Part shown: piece by piece, positions 25,414 to 33,457 of the stretch | Numbering within the stretch: position 1 is the first letter of the stretch | Layout of the letters: each line of letters starts with the position of its first letter | Origin: an uncultured Clostridia bacterium | GTDB taxonomy: Bacteria; Bacillota; Clostridia; Christensenellales; UBA1242 | Direction: 5' to 3' | DNA length: 49,380 nt | Assembly (NCBI GenBank): GCA_944384375.1 | Contig: CALWTE010000019.1 | Coordinates: 1-49,380, forward strand | The notes under the pieces: generated by a model | Seen by the model: the letters and a program-made list of their open reading frames with translations, nothing else | Databases searched by the model: none | Told to the model about the DNA's origin: nothing | Program-made: the position numbers and the translations under genes

Positions 25414-27156
25414 TCAATTGTTTAAACGGCTTTTGTTGAGTCTTTGCTTGATTTTTGCCAAATCAAAATCTTTAAATGCTCCAAACACGTAAAGACCAAA
25501 CATATATAAAATTGCACCAAAGAGAATTTCAATAGGTAGTTTTATAAAAATGGAAGCATTAGCAAGTAGCATTTCTAAATTGCCTATAAATAAAGCCATT
25601 AAGACTCCACCCGCAAGGCTCGGCAATAAATTTTTATATGAAAACTTAATTTTAAGTTTAAATCTAATAAATAGGTAGTTAAATAGGAAAGCCAGAATAT
25701 AGAAAGCAATATTTGAAATCACACTTCCCCAAATATTTATTGCTGGTACTTGCACAAGCAAAATAAACATTGCAATCTTAAATACGCCCGAGAGCAGCAT
25801 ATTTAGCATAGTTATTTTGCCATACCCCGCCCCCTGCAGTGCGCTATTTTGTACTTGCAACACCGCACCAAAAGGTATTGTAATACTAGCACATATAAGT
25901 AGATTACGAGTTAGTAGACTATATTCTATTCCTCCCAAACTGTCTTGATACAGTAGTTCTATAATAGGTTCGCCTAAAATCATTATTCCTAACATCAAAG
26001 GCAGACAAAACGCAAGAACTAGCGTGATAGATTGATTTAGTTTGTGTGCTAGGACTGATTTTTGAGTTGCTCCCGCAATGGCGGGTACTAAACTAATCGC
26101 CACTGCTAGCGACAACATTATCGGCATATTAGTTAGACTAGTAACCACTCCCGAACTCAGCCCCCAAAGGGTAGTCGCTTCGGCTACGTCTATTCCCGCA
26201 TTACCTAATAGCCTAATTACTAAAATGCTTTCTATAAACACAAGCAACGGCAGGGTTATACTTGCTAATATTATAGGTAGCGAAGTTTTAAATAACTCCT
26301 TTGCTAATTCTCGTGAATCAACCTTACTGCCTTGTAAAACCGAATTTTGAGTTAAACTAAAACTATGTATTTTGCTAAAATTATAATTATCTCTAAATTT
26401 TGCCACTTCTAATGCGGGTAGTTTTACTAAATTTTCTTTATTCTGTTTTAATATAGCGTTCTTTACATATTCGTAGGTACTATGCATAGTACTGTACAAG
26501 CCGTTTTGCGCAGAGTTTGCCTTTTGCTTTCTATCTTTTAGGTATATCCCCCCTAAAACTAAAACTGCCACCACTTCACTAATTGTTACACCTAGAATAG
26601 CACCTAATGCCCCATATTCAATACCAAAACGCACTAAAGCGTAACTTAAAATTAGCCCCAAAACTAGTTTTACCACCTGCTCTATTATTTGGCTTAGAGC
26701 AGTAGGAATCATATTAGAGTAACCTTGAAAATATCCCCTGAATGCAGACAAAATACTCACAAAAAATATCGCAGGTGCAATCGCATAATAACAAATTACA
26801 CTTTCACTATGCCCTTGCACACCTGCTAGAGCCTGTGTTAACCCTATTAAAATTATACTAAATAACAAGCCAATTATAGATAGATAAATTACACTAACTT
26901 TTAAAATTTTACGTGCTTTATAAAAATCATTTTTAGCTAGAGCATTTGCCACCATTTTACTTATAGCCGTAGGCATACCCGCACTGGATATAACCATTAA
27001 TAGCGAGAAAATCGGGAAAACAAGTTGATAGATGCCTAGCCCTTCCGCCCCTAATATCCACGTCAGCGGCACACGATAAATAGCACCTATAAACTTAGCC
27101 AAAATTCCCGCTAAAAATAATATTGCTACTCCACCTAAAAATGTCTGCTTTTTCAT
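25414..27156 (-). CDS. spoVB: SpoVB-type polysaccharide/lipid flippase (MOP superfamily)
   Basis: The 580-residue protein has about 14 membrane helices of the MATE/MOP flippase fold; KFIGAIYRVPLTWILG and GMPTAISKMVA near the start are typical of SpoVB/YtgP relatives, which move lipid-linked cell-wall precursors and in spore formers serve cortex synthesis. I start at the ATG at 27156; an ATG 15 codons upstream would add a non-family tail, and neither has a strong ribosome site. A hydrophilic insert of about 80 residues (about 207-285) splits the middle of the protein; it contains STMHST encoded by a copy of the dispersed repeat. YtgP/MurJ-like function is the alternative. Confidence 0.82.
   Translation of the reverse strand: MKKQTFLGGVAILFLAGILAKFIGAIYRVPLTWILGAEGLGIYQLVFPIFSLLMVISSAGMPTAISKMVANALAKNDFYKARKILKVSVIYLSIIGLLFSIILIGLTQALAGVQGHSESVICYYAIAPAIFFVSILSAFRGYFQGYSNMIPTALSQIIEQVVKLVLGLILSYALVRFGIEYGALGAILGVTISEVVAVLVLGGIYLKDRKQKANSAQNGLYSTMHSTYEYVKNAILKQNKENLVKLPALEVAKFRDNYNFSKIHSFSLTQNSVLQGSKVDSRELAKELFKTSLPIILASITLPLLVFIESILVIRLLGNAGIDVAEATTLWGLSSGVVTSLTNMPIMLSLAVAISLVPAIAGATQKSVLAHKLNQSITLVLAFCLPLMLGIMILGEPIIELLYQDSLGGIEYSLLTRNLLICASITIPFGAVLQVQNSALQGAGYGKITMLNMLLSGVFKIAMFILLVQVPAINIWGSVISNIAFYILAFLFNYLFIRFKLKIKFSYKNLLPSLAGGVLMALFIGNLEMLLANASIFIKLPIEILFGAILYMFGLYVFGAFKDFDLAKIKQRLNKSRLNN
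26476..26493. repeat. Dispersed palindromic repeat core inside spoVB
   Basis: GTACTATGCATAGTAC at 26477-26492 is a perfect 16-bp palindrome identical to the core of the intergenic repeat copies. In frame it encodes STMHST within the hydrophilic insert of the SpoVB-like protein. Confidence 0.7.
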
Positions 27157-27212
27157 ACTTTTAGTTTGTCTAAAAATAACAAATTTATGCAAAAAACACA
27201 TATAAAAATAAC

Positions 27213-27244
27213 AAAAAAGCCCTAGTTTAAAAAACTAGGACTTT
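27213..27244 (-). terminator. Terminator after glmM
   Basis: AAAGCCCTAGTTT (27216-27228) pairs with AAACTAGGACTTT (27232-27244) with one mismatch. On the minus strand TTTTTTG follows. It closes the trxB-glmM unit. Confidence 0.85.
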
Positions 27245-27342
27245 AAGATATAGTAAATTTTATTTTTTAAAATTATATTTTACTTACTATTATTTTTTAA
27301 GTTAAATTTTTACCTTTTAAATGTTGATTTTAAAAAGATTTA

Positions 27343-28680
27343 TTAGATTTCTTCTATTTTTGCTACAATTATATCGTTTAAACGTGAAAGTTCTTTCTCG
27401 TCTTCCCCTTCAACAAGCACACGCACTAAATTTTCTGTACCACTCGTACGTACTACAATTCTACCGCTGTTACCCAACTCACTCTCTAATTCAGCAACTA
27501 AATCATTTAGGCAACCAGAGTCAACGGCTTGTTTTTGTCTAGGGCTAACCGCCACATCACTCTTTATAGTTAAAGTACGGTTTAAGCCTTCTAGTAATTG
27601 CGGAATTGACTTGTCTTCTTCTAACATAACTTTTAATAGCGACAGTCCTGACGCAATACCGTCTGATTCTGATTCAATATCGCCTAGCATCAAATGACCG
27701 TTTTCTTCGCCGCCTAAATTGTATCCGTTCTTCAACATCTCTTGCTGAATATATAATCCTCCAACTTGAGTACGTACAAACTTAATATTATCTCTTGCTA
27801 AACTATTTTCAAGCCCGCAATTAGTAACAATTGTAGAAACTACTGTGTCATCTTTTAAGATATTGTGCTTTTTCATATATTTTGCGAATATGTACATTAA
27901 ATCAGTACCATCGTAGATAGAACCTTTATTTGTTACCGCCATTACTCTGTCCGCATCGCCATCAAAACTCAAACCCAAGTAAACGTCATTTGCCACACAG
28001 TTTGCGACAAATTTATCTAGATGTAAACTACCACAATCTTTGTTTATGCAAGCGCCATTGCATTGATTATTATAAGCAAAAACTTTTGCCCCTAATTTTT
28101 TAAAGATATAAGGAGCAACGGCGAAACTAGCACCATTTGCAGTATCCAGTGCAATTTTTAAGCCGTTTAACTTAGGTAAATTTATACTTTCCAACAAATG
28201 GTCAACCCAAATTTTTAGCATATCTTCATTTATTTCATAGCCGCCTACAGCTAAAGGTTCACAACCTAAATATGAATCAATATTGTTTACGATTTCTTCA
28301 ATTTCCGCTTGCTCTTGCTTGTTGAGTTTCTCGCCATTTACATTAAAGAATTTTAAACCATTATGCTCGGCTGGATTGTGGCTAGCAGTAATCATTACCC
28401 CGCCGTCTACATCGCTAATTTTTGTCAAGTAGCTAAGCGATGGTGTAGTTACAATGCCAGGCAAAACCGCCTGAAAGCCTACACTATTTAGCCCCGCACT
28501 GAAAGCTGAACTCAACATTTGCCCTGAAACCCTTGTATCTCGGCCGATTAAAATTTTTCTAGTCTTTGCTGTATTATTTAAAAACACTCCAAAGGCACGT
28601 CCCAAATTAAAAGCAAGTTGCGCTGTTAACTGTTCATTTGCAACTCCCCTAATTCCGTCTGTACCGAATAATTTAGCCAT
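27343..28680 (-). CDS. glmM: Phosphoglucosamine mutase
   Basis: GlmM converts glucosamine 6-phosphate to glucosamine 1-phosphate for UDP-GlcNAc and cell-wall synthesis. The 445-residue protein begins KLFGTDGIRGVAN, has the phosphoserine loop TASHNPAEHNG with Ser100, the metal loop FDGDADRV and the phosphate-binding RTSGTENLVRV near the end. The start is the ATG at 28680 with GGGAGAAT, one base past the trxB stop; longer upstream starts would run into trxB. Confidence 0.97.
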   Translation of the reverse strand: MAKLFGTDGIRGVANEQLTAQLAFNLGRAFGVFLNNTAKTRKILIGRDTRVSGQMLSSAFSAGLNSVGFQAVLPGIVTTPSLSYLTKISDVDGGVMITASHNPAEHNGLKFFNVNGEKLNKQEQAEIEEIVNNIDSYLGCEPLAVGGYEINEDMLKIWVDHLLESINLPKLNGLKIALDTANGASFAVAPYIFKKLGAKVFAYNNQCNGACINKDCGSLHLDKFVANCVANDVYLGLSFDGDADRVMAVTNKGSIYDGTDLMYIFAKYMKKHNILKDDTVVSTIVTNCGLENSLARDNIKFVRTQVGGLYIQQEMLKNGYNLGGEENGHLMLGDIESESDGIASGLSLLKVMLEEDKSIPQLLEGLNRTLTIKSDVAVSPRQKQAVDSGCLNDLVAELESELGNSGRIVVRTSGTENLVRVLVEGEDEKELSRLNDIIVAKIEEI

Positions 28681-28681
28681 T

Positions 28682-29623
28682 TTATTCTCCCTTCTTAAAT
28701 TTTTTAACAAAATTGCTAGCATTCGTACCTGCAATTGCGCCATCTGAAATGGCTGTCGCGATTTGTCTTAAATTCTTTTTAACAATATCCCCAGCAGCAT
28801 AAACCCCTGTAACGTTAGTTTTCATAGTGTCGTCAACCACAACATAACCATTGTCTAGTGTAACGGCATCGTTTAATAACTCGGTATTCGGATTCCTACC
28901 TATTGCCACAAAAACGCCGTCAACGTCTAATTCTTCCCTTTCTTGCGTCTCAACATTGCGTAAAACTAAACTTTGTACTCGCTCTTGCCCTTTTATTTCT
29001 TCAACAACGTAGCCTAGTTTTGCTGTAATATTGCTATTTTGTTTATCTAGAAGTTTTTCAAACTCGTCAATTGCAGTTTGGTCTGCTCTATATTCTTTTC
29101 TGCGGTGAATCAAGTATAGTTTTTGTACAATCGGTGCTAGATAAACCGCATCTTCTAACGCAGTATTCCCGCCACCCACGACAGCAACAATTTTGTTCCT
29201 AAAAAAAGCGCCGTCACAAACTGCACAGTAACTAATACCTTTACCGATAAAATTTTTCTCGCCAGTTACATCTAGCCCACGCGAATTTGCACCCATACTT
29301 AATATGATAGAATATGCCGAATATGTTACTCCGCCCACTTTAACTGTCTTTATTTCGTCTGCTAAATTTATTTCATCTACACTGCCGAAAAGAGTCTCCA
29401 CTCCTAGTGCAGTCATTTGCTCAAACATATTTTGGCTTAGTTCAAAGCCGTCAATTTTTTTAAAGCCTGGGTAGTTTGCAATAGAGCCAGTAAGTGAAAC
29501 TTGCCCACCTATACTGTTTTTCTCTATAAGCAAAACCTGCATTCCTGCCCTTGCTGAATAAATGCCCGCCGTCATTCCAGCGGGCCCCCCCCCTATTATA
29601 ATAATATCAAAGTTAGTTTGCAT
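28682..29623 (-). CDS. trxB: Thioredoxin reductase
   Basis: TrxB passes electrons from NADPH through FAD to thioredoxin. The 313-residue protein has the FAD-binding GGGPAGMTAGIYSARAG (11-27), the redox pair CAVCD with C133 and C136, the NADPH loop GGGNTALEDA, and the C-terminal GVYAAGDI. It starts at the ATG at 29623 with AGGAGAGAG. glmM is directly downstream, one base away. Confidence 0.97.
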   Translation of the reverse strand: MQTNFDIIIIGGGPAGMTAGIYSARAGMQVLLIEKNSIGGQVSLTGSIANYPGFKKIDGFELSQNMFEQMTALGVETLFGSVDEINLADEIKTVKVGGVTYSAYSIILSMGANSRGLDVTGEKNFIGKGISYCAVCDGAFFRNKIVAVVGGGNTALEDAVYLAPIVQKLYLIHRRKEYRADQTAIDEFEKLLDKQNSNITAKLGYVVEEIKGQERVQSLVLRNVETQEREELDVDGVFVAIGRNPNTELLNDAVTLDNGYVVVDDTMKTNVTGVYAAGDIVKKNLRQIATAISDGAIAGTNASNFVKKFKKGE

Positions 29624-29638
29624 ATCTCTCTCCTATAT

Positions 29639-29676
29639 AATTATATCAAACTTAGTAATAATTATATCAAATTTAG
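29639..29676 (-). promoter_or_regulatory. Tandem TATAAT-containing repeats upstream of trxB
   Basis: AATTATATCAAACTTAG (29639-29655) and AATTATATCAAATTTAG (29660-29676) are near-identical direct repeats 21 bp apart. On the minus strand each reads TTTGATATAATT. They probably hold the trxB-glmM promoter, perhaps two overlapping ones. Confidence 0.5.
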
Positions 29677-29748
29677 AAAAGTAACACAATTAAATTACAT
29701 AATTTTAAGTAAGTTTGTCAATACTACCTACCTAAGGAGGACTTAATT

Positions 29749-30195
29749 ATGCAAGAAAATGATATAAAACTTTTAACCAGTATGTACCAAAACTGCCAAA
29801 CTGCGATTTTAAGTATTCAAGACATAGAACCGCAAGTAGAGTCGGAAGAATTGCGCGCCGAACTGCGAGAAGAAAAGGAACGTTATCAAGATTTCCTATT
29901 TACTTGTAAGGAAATAGCAGAAAAGGAAAAACAAGAGTTGCCCGATAACTCTATGTTTGAAAAGGCTAGATTATGGACATCTATAAAAATGACGACAATT
30001 TTTGATAATTCCACAAGACACCTTGCCGAAATGCTCCTGCTCGGCACAGTTATGGGAACGTTACAATGCTATAAAGATTTGTGCGATTATAGACAAGCAA
30101 GCAAAGAATTACTAGAACTCTGTGGAAAACTACTCTTAATTGAAGAAAAGCATTTCAATTATTTAAAACTATTTTTGAAAGATTTAGATAAATAA
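29749..30195 (+). CDS. Small all-helical protein, ferritin-like in layout, unknown
   Basis: The 148-residue protein is almost entirely helical: NDIKLLTSMYQNCQTAILSI, a charged helix with EELRAELREEKERYQDF, then TIFDNSTRHLAEMLLLGTVMG and EEKHFNYLKLFLKDL. It resembles an uncharacterised clostridial family of four-helix proteins with a THIAEM-like motif; the function is not known to me. It has a strong ribosome site (GGAGG) and is the first plus-strand gene, divergent from trxB. No signal peptide is seen. Confidence 0.75.
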   Translation: MQENDIKLLTSMYQNCQTAILSIQDIEPQVESEELRAELREEKERYQDFLFTCKEIAEKEKQELPDNSMFEKARLWTSIKMTTIFDNSTRHLAEMLLLGTVMGTLQCYKDLCDYRQASKELLELCGKLLLIEEKHFNYLKLFLKDLDK

Positions 30196-30342
30196 CTCAC
30201 CCACTTTTGATTTAATTCTTGAAATTAATAAAGAAGATAGTAAATTTTTTATTTTATCACAAATTTTTATTGTGCTAGTTTCAATATTTACTAGGTTTTT
30301 TACATTTTTTTATAAAGAAAGTTAAAAAGCAACAAAATAAGT

Positions 30343-30393
30343 AACACTACTATTAGTGTTTATGCTTATTTTTACACACAAACTAGTGTAAAA
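30343..30393. promoter_or_regulatory. Paired inverted repeats upstream of the XRE gene (putative operators)
   Basis: AACACTA and TAGTGTT (30343-30360, 4-bp spacer) form one dyad. TTTTACAC and GTGTAAAA (30370-30377 with 30386-30393) form a second. Both share the half-site TAGTGT/ACACTA. The second overlaps the -10-like TAAAAT, consistent with self-repression by the XRE protein. Confidence 0.55.
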
Positions 30394-30400
30394 TATTGGT

Positions 30401-30619
30401 ATGAGAAAAATTTTTGCTGAAAATTTAAAAAGTTTACGCCTAACACGTGGAATTAGCCAGGCTGAGTTTGCTAAACTGCTAAACACATCGCAACAGCGCA
30501 TAAGTGAATGGGAATGCGGGAAAAACGAGCCATCACTGTACAATCTTTTGCGTATTATAGATGTGCTAGGTGTTACATTTGAAGATTTGGTAGATGGAAT
30601 AAAGATAAATAAAAAATAG
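30401..30619 (+). CDS. XRE-family helix-turn-helix regulator
   Basis: A 72-residue protein that is just an XRE/Cro HTH domain: ENLKSLRLTRGISQAEFAKLL then TSQQRISEWECGKNEPSLYNLLRI. It is the size of SinR/phage-repressor-like regulators. The ATG is 6 bp after a TAAAAT box and lacks a ribosome site, so the message may be leaderless. Dyads upstream suggest autoregulation. Its targets are unknown. Confidence 0.9.
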   Translation: MRKIFAENLKSLRLTRGISQAEFAKLLNTSQQRISEWECGKNEPSLYNLLRIIDVLGVTFEDLVDGIKINKK

Positions 30620-30727
30620 AATAAATTTCTTTATGCTATATCAAACAAATATACTTTGAAATCTATTAATTAACAAATTTTTTAATATAAATCTAGTTTT
30701 TGAAATGTTTAAGAAAGCACTTTTTTT

Positions 30728-30757
30728 AGCACTCCAAAATTTGTGGAGTGCTTTTTG
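30728..30757 (+). terminator. Terminator downstream of the XRE gene
   Basis: AGCACTCCA (30728-30736) pairs perfectly with TGGAGTGCT (30744-30752), followed by TTTTGTTT. Confidence 0.85.
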
Positions 30758-30805
30758 TTTAAATAAAACATGACAGTTTTAAAAAGTTTTAATTTTAATT
30801 TTTAC

Positions 30806-30887
30806 AATAAAAAAGATACCTTCACATTCAAAGCGCTTCTTAAAGAACTTGACTTTTTAAAACTCTTTATAAAGGTATCTTTTTATT
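30806..30887 (-). terminator. Long-loop terminator after acpP
   Basis: AAAAAGATACCTT and AAGGTATCTTTTT form a stem of about 16 bp around a 49-base loop, in which AAAGA and TCTTT can pair. On the minus strand the 3' arm is T-rich. It lies 28 bp beyond the acpP stop. Confidence 0.65.
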
Positions 30888-30914
30888 AAATTCATTTTAA
30901 TTTTAGTTTTTAGA

Positions 30915-31151
30915 TTAATCTTTTTTAATTTTTTCTTCTACATAGTCTGCTAACTTGCCTATTGTCTGCAAGTCCTTTGCCTCTTCGTCTGGAACAGAAA
31001 TATTATATTTGTCTTCCAAAGATATTAACATTTCCACCATATCAAGGGAATCAGTGTGCAAATCCTCCACAAAGCGTGTATCCCTTGTCAAAGTTGATTT
31101 ATCAACATTTAATTGTTCACTTAATAATTCTACAATTTCATCAAAAACCAT
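30915..31151 (-). CDS. acpP: Acyl carrier protein
   Basis: ACP carries growing acyl chains on a phosphopantetheine arm. The 78-residue acidic protein has the attachment motif DSLD with Ser35 (LHTDSLDMVEM). It starts at the ATG at 31151 with AAGGAGT. It stands alone, with no other fatty-acid genes next to it. Confidence 0.95.
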   Translation of the reverse strand: MVFDEIVELLSEQLNVDKSTLTRDTRFVEDLHTDSLDMVEMLISLEDKYNISVPDEEAKDLQTIGKLADYVEEKIKKD

Positions 31152-31234
31152 TCTTAATTTACTCCTTAATGTGTTTTAAGATATTTTTTAGTCTATCACA
31201 TTTAAGTTTTATTGTAAAGTAAATTAAAGCAAAA

Positions 31235-31268
31235 TAAAAAAGTCCTAACCTATATTTTAGTTAGAACT
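31235..31268 (-). terminator. Terminator after spoIIQ
   Basis: AGTCCTAAC (31241-31249) pairs with GTTAGAACT (31260-31268) with one mismatch, and the minus strand then reads TTTTTTATTTT. Confidence 0.8.
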
Positions 31269-31277
31269 AAATGAAAT

Positions 31278-31856
31278 TTATTTTTCACTTAAATCAAGAT
31301 ACAAGTTTGGGTCAACTAATTCGCCGTTAAGCAAAACTTCTAAGTGCAAGTGTGCACCATCGCTTGCTTCACTCTTTGCAGTGTTGCTAACTTTACCGAT
31401 TACACTACCTTTTGTAACAGCATCGCCCACTTTTACTGGTACGTCATTAGCAAGTGAAGCATATACCACTGTAATTCCGCCACCTACATCAAGCTTTACA
31501 ATATTGCCCATAAGATAGTTGTAAGTAACTTCGGTAACTGTACCATCTAAAACCGCGTAAACATCAGTTCCCTCTTCTGCGGTTAAGTCAATAGCCTTGT
31601 GTGCTTGCCATAATTCCAAAGTGTTACTGTATTGCAATTTTGTGCTAGAAAAATCTTTCATAACGGTCAAATCAGTCAAAGGGTTACTAAACTCAATCTC
31701 AGGTGTTACTACCGGTGTAAAGTCATCGTCTTCTACCGGTGTTGACTTATTTGCCACCGCTAAAATAATCATTGTAATGAGTAAAGCAATACTGAGTCCT
31801 AGACCTATCCAGTAAATATTTGCCTTTAAAAATTTTTTAATGTTTGCTGTATTCAT
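31278..31856 (-). CDS. spoIIQ: SpoIIQ-like LytM/M23 peptidase-fold sporulation protein
   Basis: SpoIIQ is made in the forespore and joins SpoIIIAH across the septum to support engulfment and forespore nourishment. The 192-residue protein has one membrane anchor (about 13-36), a short stalk and an M23/LytM domain (about 80-188). Both zinc motifs are kept, HKAID (His86, Asp90) and HLH (His169, His171), as in clostridial SpoIIQ and unlike the degenerate Bacillus protein. The start is the ATG at 31856 with GGAGGAT. A sigma-F-like promoter and a repeat copy lie upstream. A non-sporulation M23 endopeptidase is the alternative. Confidence 0.8.
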   Translation of the reverse strand: MNTANIKKFLKANIYWIGLGLSIALLITMIILAVANKSTPVEDDDFTPVVTPEIEFSNPLTDLTVMKDFSSTKLQYSNTLELWQAHKAIDLTAEEGTDVYAVLDGTVTEVTYNYLMGNIVKLDVGGGITVVYASLANDVPVKVGDAVTKGSVIGKVSNTAKSEASDGAHLHLEVLLNGELVDPNLYLDLSEK

Positions 31857-31882
31857 TTTGTTTTCTATCCTCCTCTGCCAAC

Positions 31883-31912
31883 AAGTATGGACACAAAAAA
31901 ATTATTTTAAAC
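31883..31912 (-). promoter_or_regulatory. Sigma-F/sigma-G-like promoter of spoIIQ
   Basis: On the minus strand GTTTA (31908-31912) and GTCCATACTT (31883-31892) are 15 bp apart. CATACTT also fits the sigma-G -10 at 18 bp. The -35 and spacing are identical to those above spoIIR. Confidence 0.6.
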
Positions 31913-31938
31913 AACAAATTTAAAAATTTTTTAAAAAA

Positions 31939-31980
31939 GTGCATAGTACTATGCATAATACCTAAAAAATTGCGTAAAAT
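31939..31980. repeat. Dispersed palindromic repeat, copy B (upstream of spoIIQ)
   Basis: TGCATAGTACTATGCA (31940-31955) is a perfect palindrome, followed by TAATACCTAAAAAATTGCG and TAAAAT. The string order matches copy A near 2561 and copy C near 49220. Its AATACC end is 50 bp from the predicted spoIIQ -35. Confidence 0.85.
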
Positions 31981-32038
31981 AGCTAGTTTTTTGTTAATTT
32001 TTATTATTTTTGTCCATAATTTAATGCAGGAGATAAAA

Positions 32039-32503
32039 ATGTACAAATACTTAGGCACAGTTTTTTTATTAATTTTAGTATTTTTCTATAGCCCAGAATA
32101 CACGCTATGTGATATTGCCCCAGAATACAATGGCACTTTCTATATATATACATATCAAAACTATATTAGTTCTAATTCTAATACCACTCACAATGGCAAT
32201 GGCTATATTATTTCAACAAAAAATGAATATGCAAAACAACTTTATTCTCAATTAAACAAATCACAAATAACGGGTTTTAGTTTTGAAACTTCTGGCAGTG
32301 ATGCCGATATTAATAAATTATTAAAAAAGTTGCATAGTACTGTCATTTTTAATGAAAAAATAGAAAAAATCACATTTATTTACGCCTATTCACCTTGTTT
32401 TAGCGAATTTGTAACTTATAACAATGAAAAAATAAACATTCAAATTGCAAAAACAAACAACAATATTCAAATAGGCGTCCCCCTAATTTTAGGGAGTATA
32501 TAA
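32039..32503 (+). CDS. Exported YwmB-like protein (tentative)
   Basis: The 154-residue protein has an N-terminal signal or anchor segment (about 4-20) and a mixed alpha/beta body ending in NIQIGVPLILGSI. The end and the pattern GYIISTKNEYAKQL ... ITFIYAYSP recall the YwmB family found next to spoIID/spoIIQ in spore formers, and here it is divergent from spoIIQ. I start at the ATG at 32039 with GGAG, not at far-upstream starts. A possible promoter is TTGTTA-18-CATAAT. Residues 98-101 (LHST) are encoded by a fragment of the dispersed repeat (32332-32341). Function is unknown. Confidence 0.6.
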   Translation: MYKYLGTVFLLILVFFYSPEYTLCDIAPEYNGTFYIYTYQNYISSNSNTTHNGNGYIISTKNEYAKQLYSQLNKSQITGFSFETSGSDADINKLLKKLHSTVIFNEKIEKITFIYAYSPCFSEFVTYNNEKINIQIAKTNNNIQIGVPLILGSI

Positions 32504-32614
32504 TACCAAATATTCTCTACTTTATGTTTTTATTTTGAAAATGAATGTTTCAAACAGTATAACGCTTATATTTAAAATATAAAAATAATTAACTTAAATG
32601 AATTGAATTTTATA

Positions 32615-33256
32615 TTAATGAAACAACTCAAAATCGTCTTTTTGCTCAACTTTTACTTCTTTATTTTTTAAATTAGTATCAATATAATCAAAAAGAGCAG
32701 TTTTGTCGTCATTATAATTTACTGAACATATATCAAACACAAAATCAAATTTATTTTCATCATATTTTCTTGATACATTAATTATGCCACTTTTTTCTAG
32801 TATATCAATATTTTCATCTGTCAATAAATTCCTCTTTTTTATATTCTCCTTACAATATTCAGGAGATGTTTTCATTAAAATTTTTATATCACATTTTTCA
32901 AAAAAAGGAAATTTGTCTAATGCTACATAATCAATAATTAAATTATCTTCGTTATTTATATTTTTATTAATTTTATAAGGCAATCTGTATAGAGTATTTA
33001 ATCTTTGAAATACATAATAAAGAAATTTTTCATATTTATTTAATTTTTTAAAATTTTTCAAACAATTAAGAGCATGTTTATCTAAATCTTTTGAAGCATC
33101 AAAACCGTATAACTTTTCTAAATATTTGCTAAATTGTTTTAATAATTTTATATTATATTTATCTACTTCTATATATTTAAACCCATACCTTTGTGCAATT
33201 TCCCTAGACAACTGAGATTTACCACTAGCACAAACGCCACATATACCTATTATCAT
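32615..33256 (-). CDS. P-loop kinase, dephospho-CoA-kinase-like
   Basis: The 213-residue protein opens with a Walker A (GICGVCASGKS, 4-14), followed by a strand and Asp (EVDKY), IDYVALDKFPFFEKCD where CoaE has its substrate loop, and a lid-like KENIKKRNLLTDENID. This fits the CoaE/cytidylate-kinase fold, but the substrate residues are not clear enough to name it. The gene is visibly more AT-rich than its neighbours, with heavy use of AAA, AAT and ATA codons, and has long flanking spacers, which hints at recent gain. It starts at the ATG at 33256 with AAAGGG. Confidence 0.65.
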   Translation of the reverse strand: MIIGICGVCASGKSQLSREIAQRYGFKYIEVDKYNIKLLKQFSKYLEKLYGFDASKDLDKHALNCLKNFKKLNKYEKFLYYVFQRLNTLYRLPYKINKNINNEDNLIIDYVALDKFPFFEKCDIKILMKTSPEYCKENIKKRNLLTDENIDILEKSGIINVSRKYDENKFDFVFDICSVNYNDDKTALFDYIDTNLKNKEVKVEQKDDFELFH

Positions 33257-33355
33257 TTTACAAACCCTTTTACTTTAAAACTTTAAAAATTAATAAAATT
33301 ATTCTAATAGATATATTAACATATAAATATGAATTGTCAAGGTACAGATAAACTA

Positions 33356-33434
33356 AAAAAGAATTTTATCTAAGAAATGAACTACTCAATACTGACTTTT
33401 TAAGATTCATTTCAAGACAGATAAAATTCTTTTT
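33356..33434 (-). terminator. Long two-stem hairpin after the LOG-like gene
   Basis: AAAAAGAATTTTATCT (33356-33371) pairs perfectly over 16 bp with AGATAAAATTCTTTTT (33419-33434). Inside, GAAATGAA pairs with TTCATTTC. On the minus strand TTTTTTAG follows. It acts most simply as a terminator, but the size allows another RNA role. Confidence 0.6.
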
Positions 33435-33457
33435 GATTTTTTATTGATATAAGCATA

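Noticed and set aside
27157..27201. Fifteen extra residues at the start of SpoVB
   Set aside because: They are not part of the family start and have no ribosome site, though the true start remains uncertain.
30806..30887. Promoter reading TTGACT ... TATAAA inside the acpP hairpin
   Set aside because: The spacing is only 13 bp, too short for a sigma-A promoter.
31844..32038. Long N-terminal extension of the YwmB-like gene
   Set aside because: It runs through the spoIIQ promoter and repeat B; the ATG at 32039 has GGAG and a proper signal segment.
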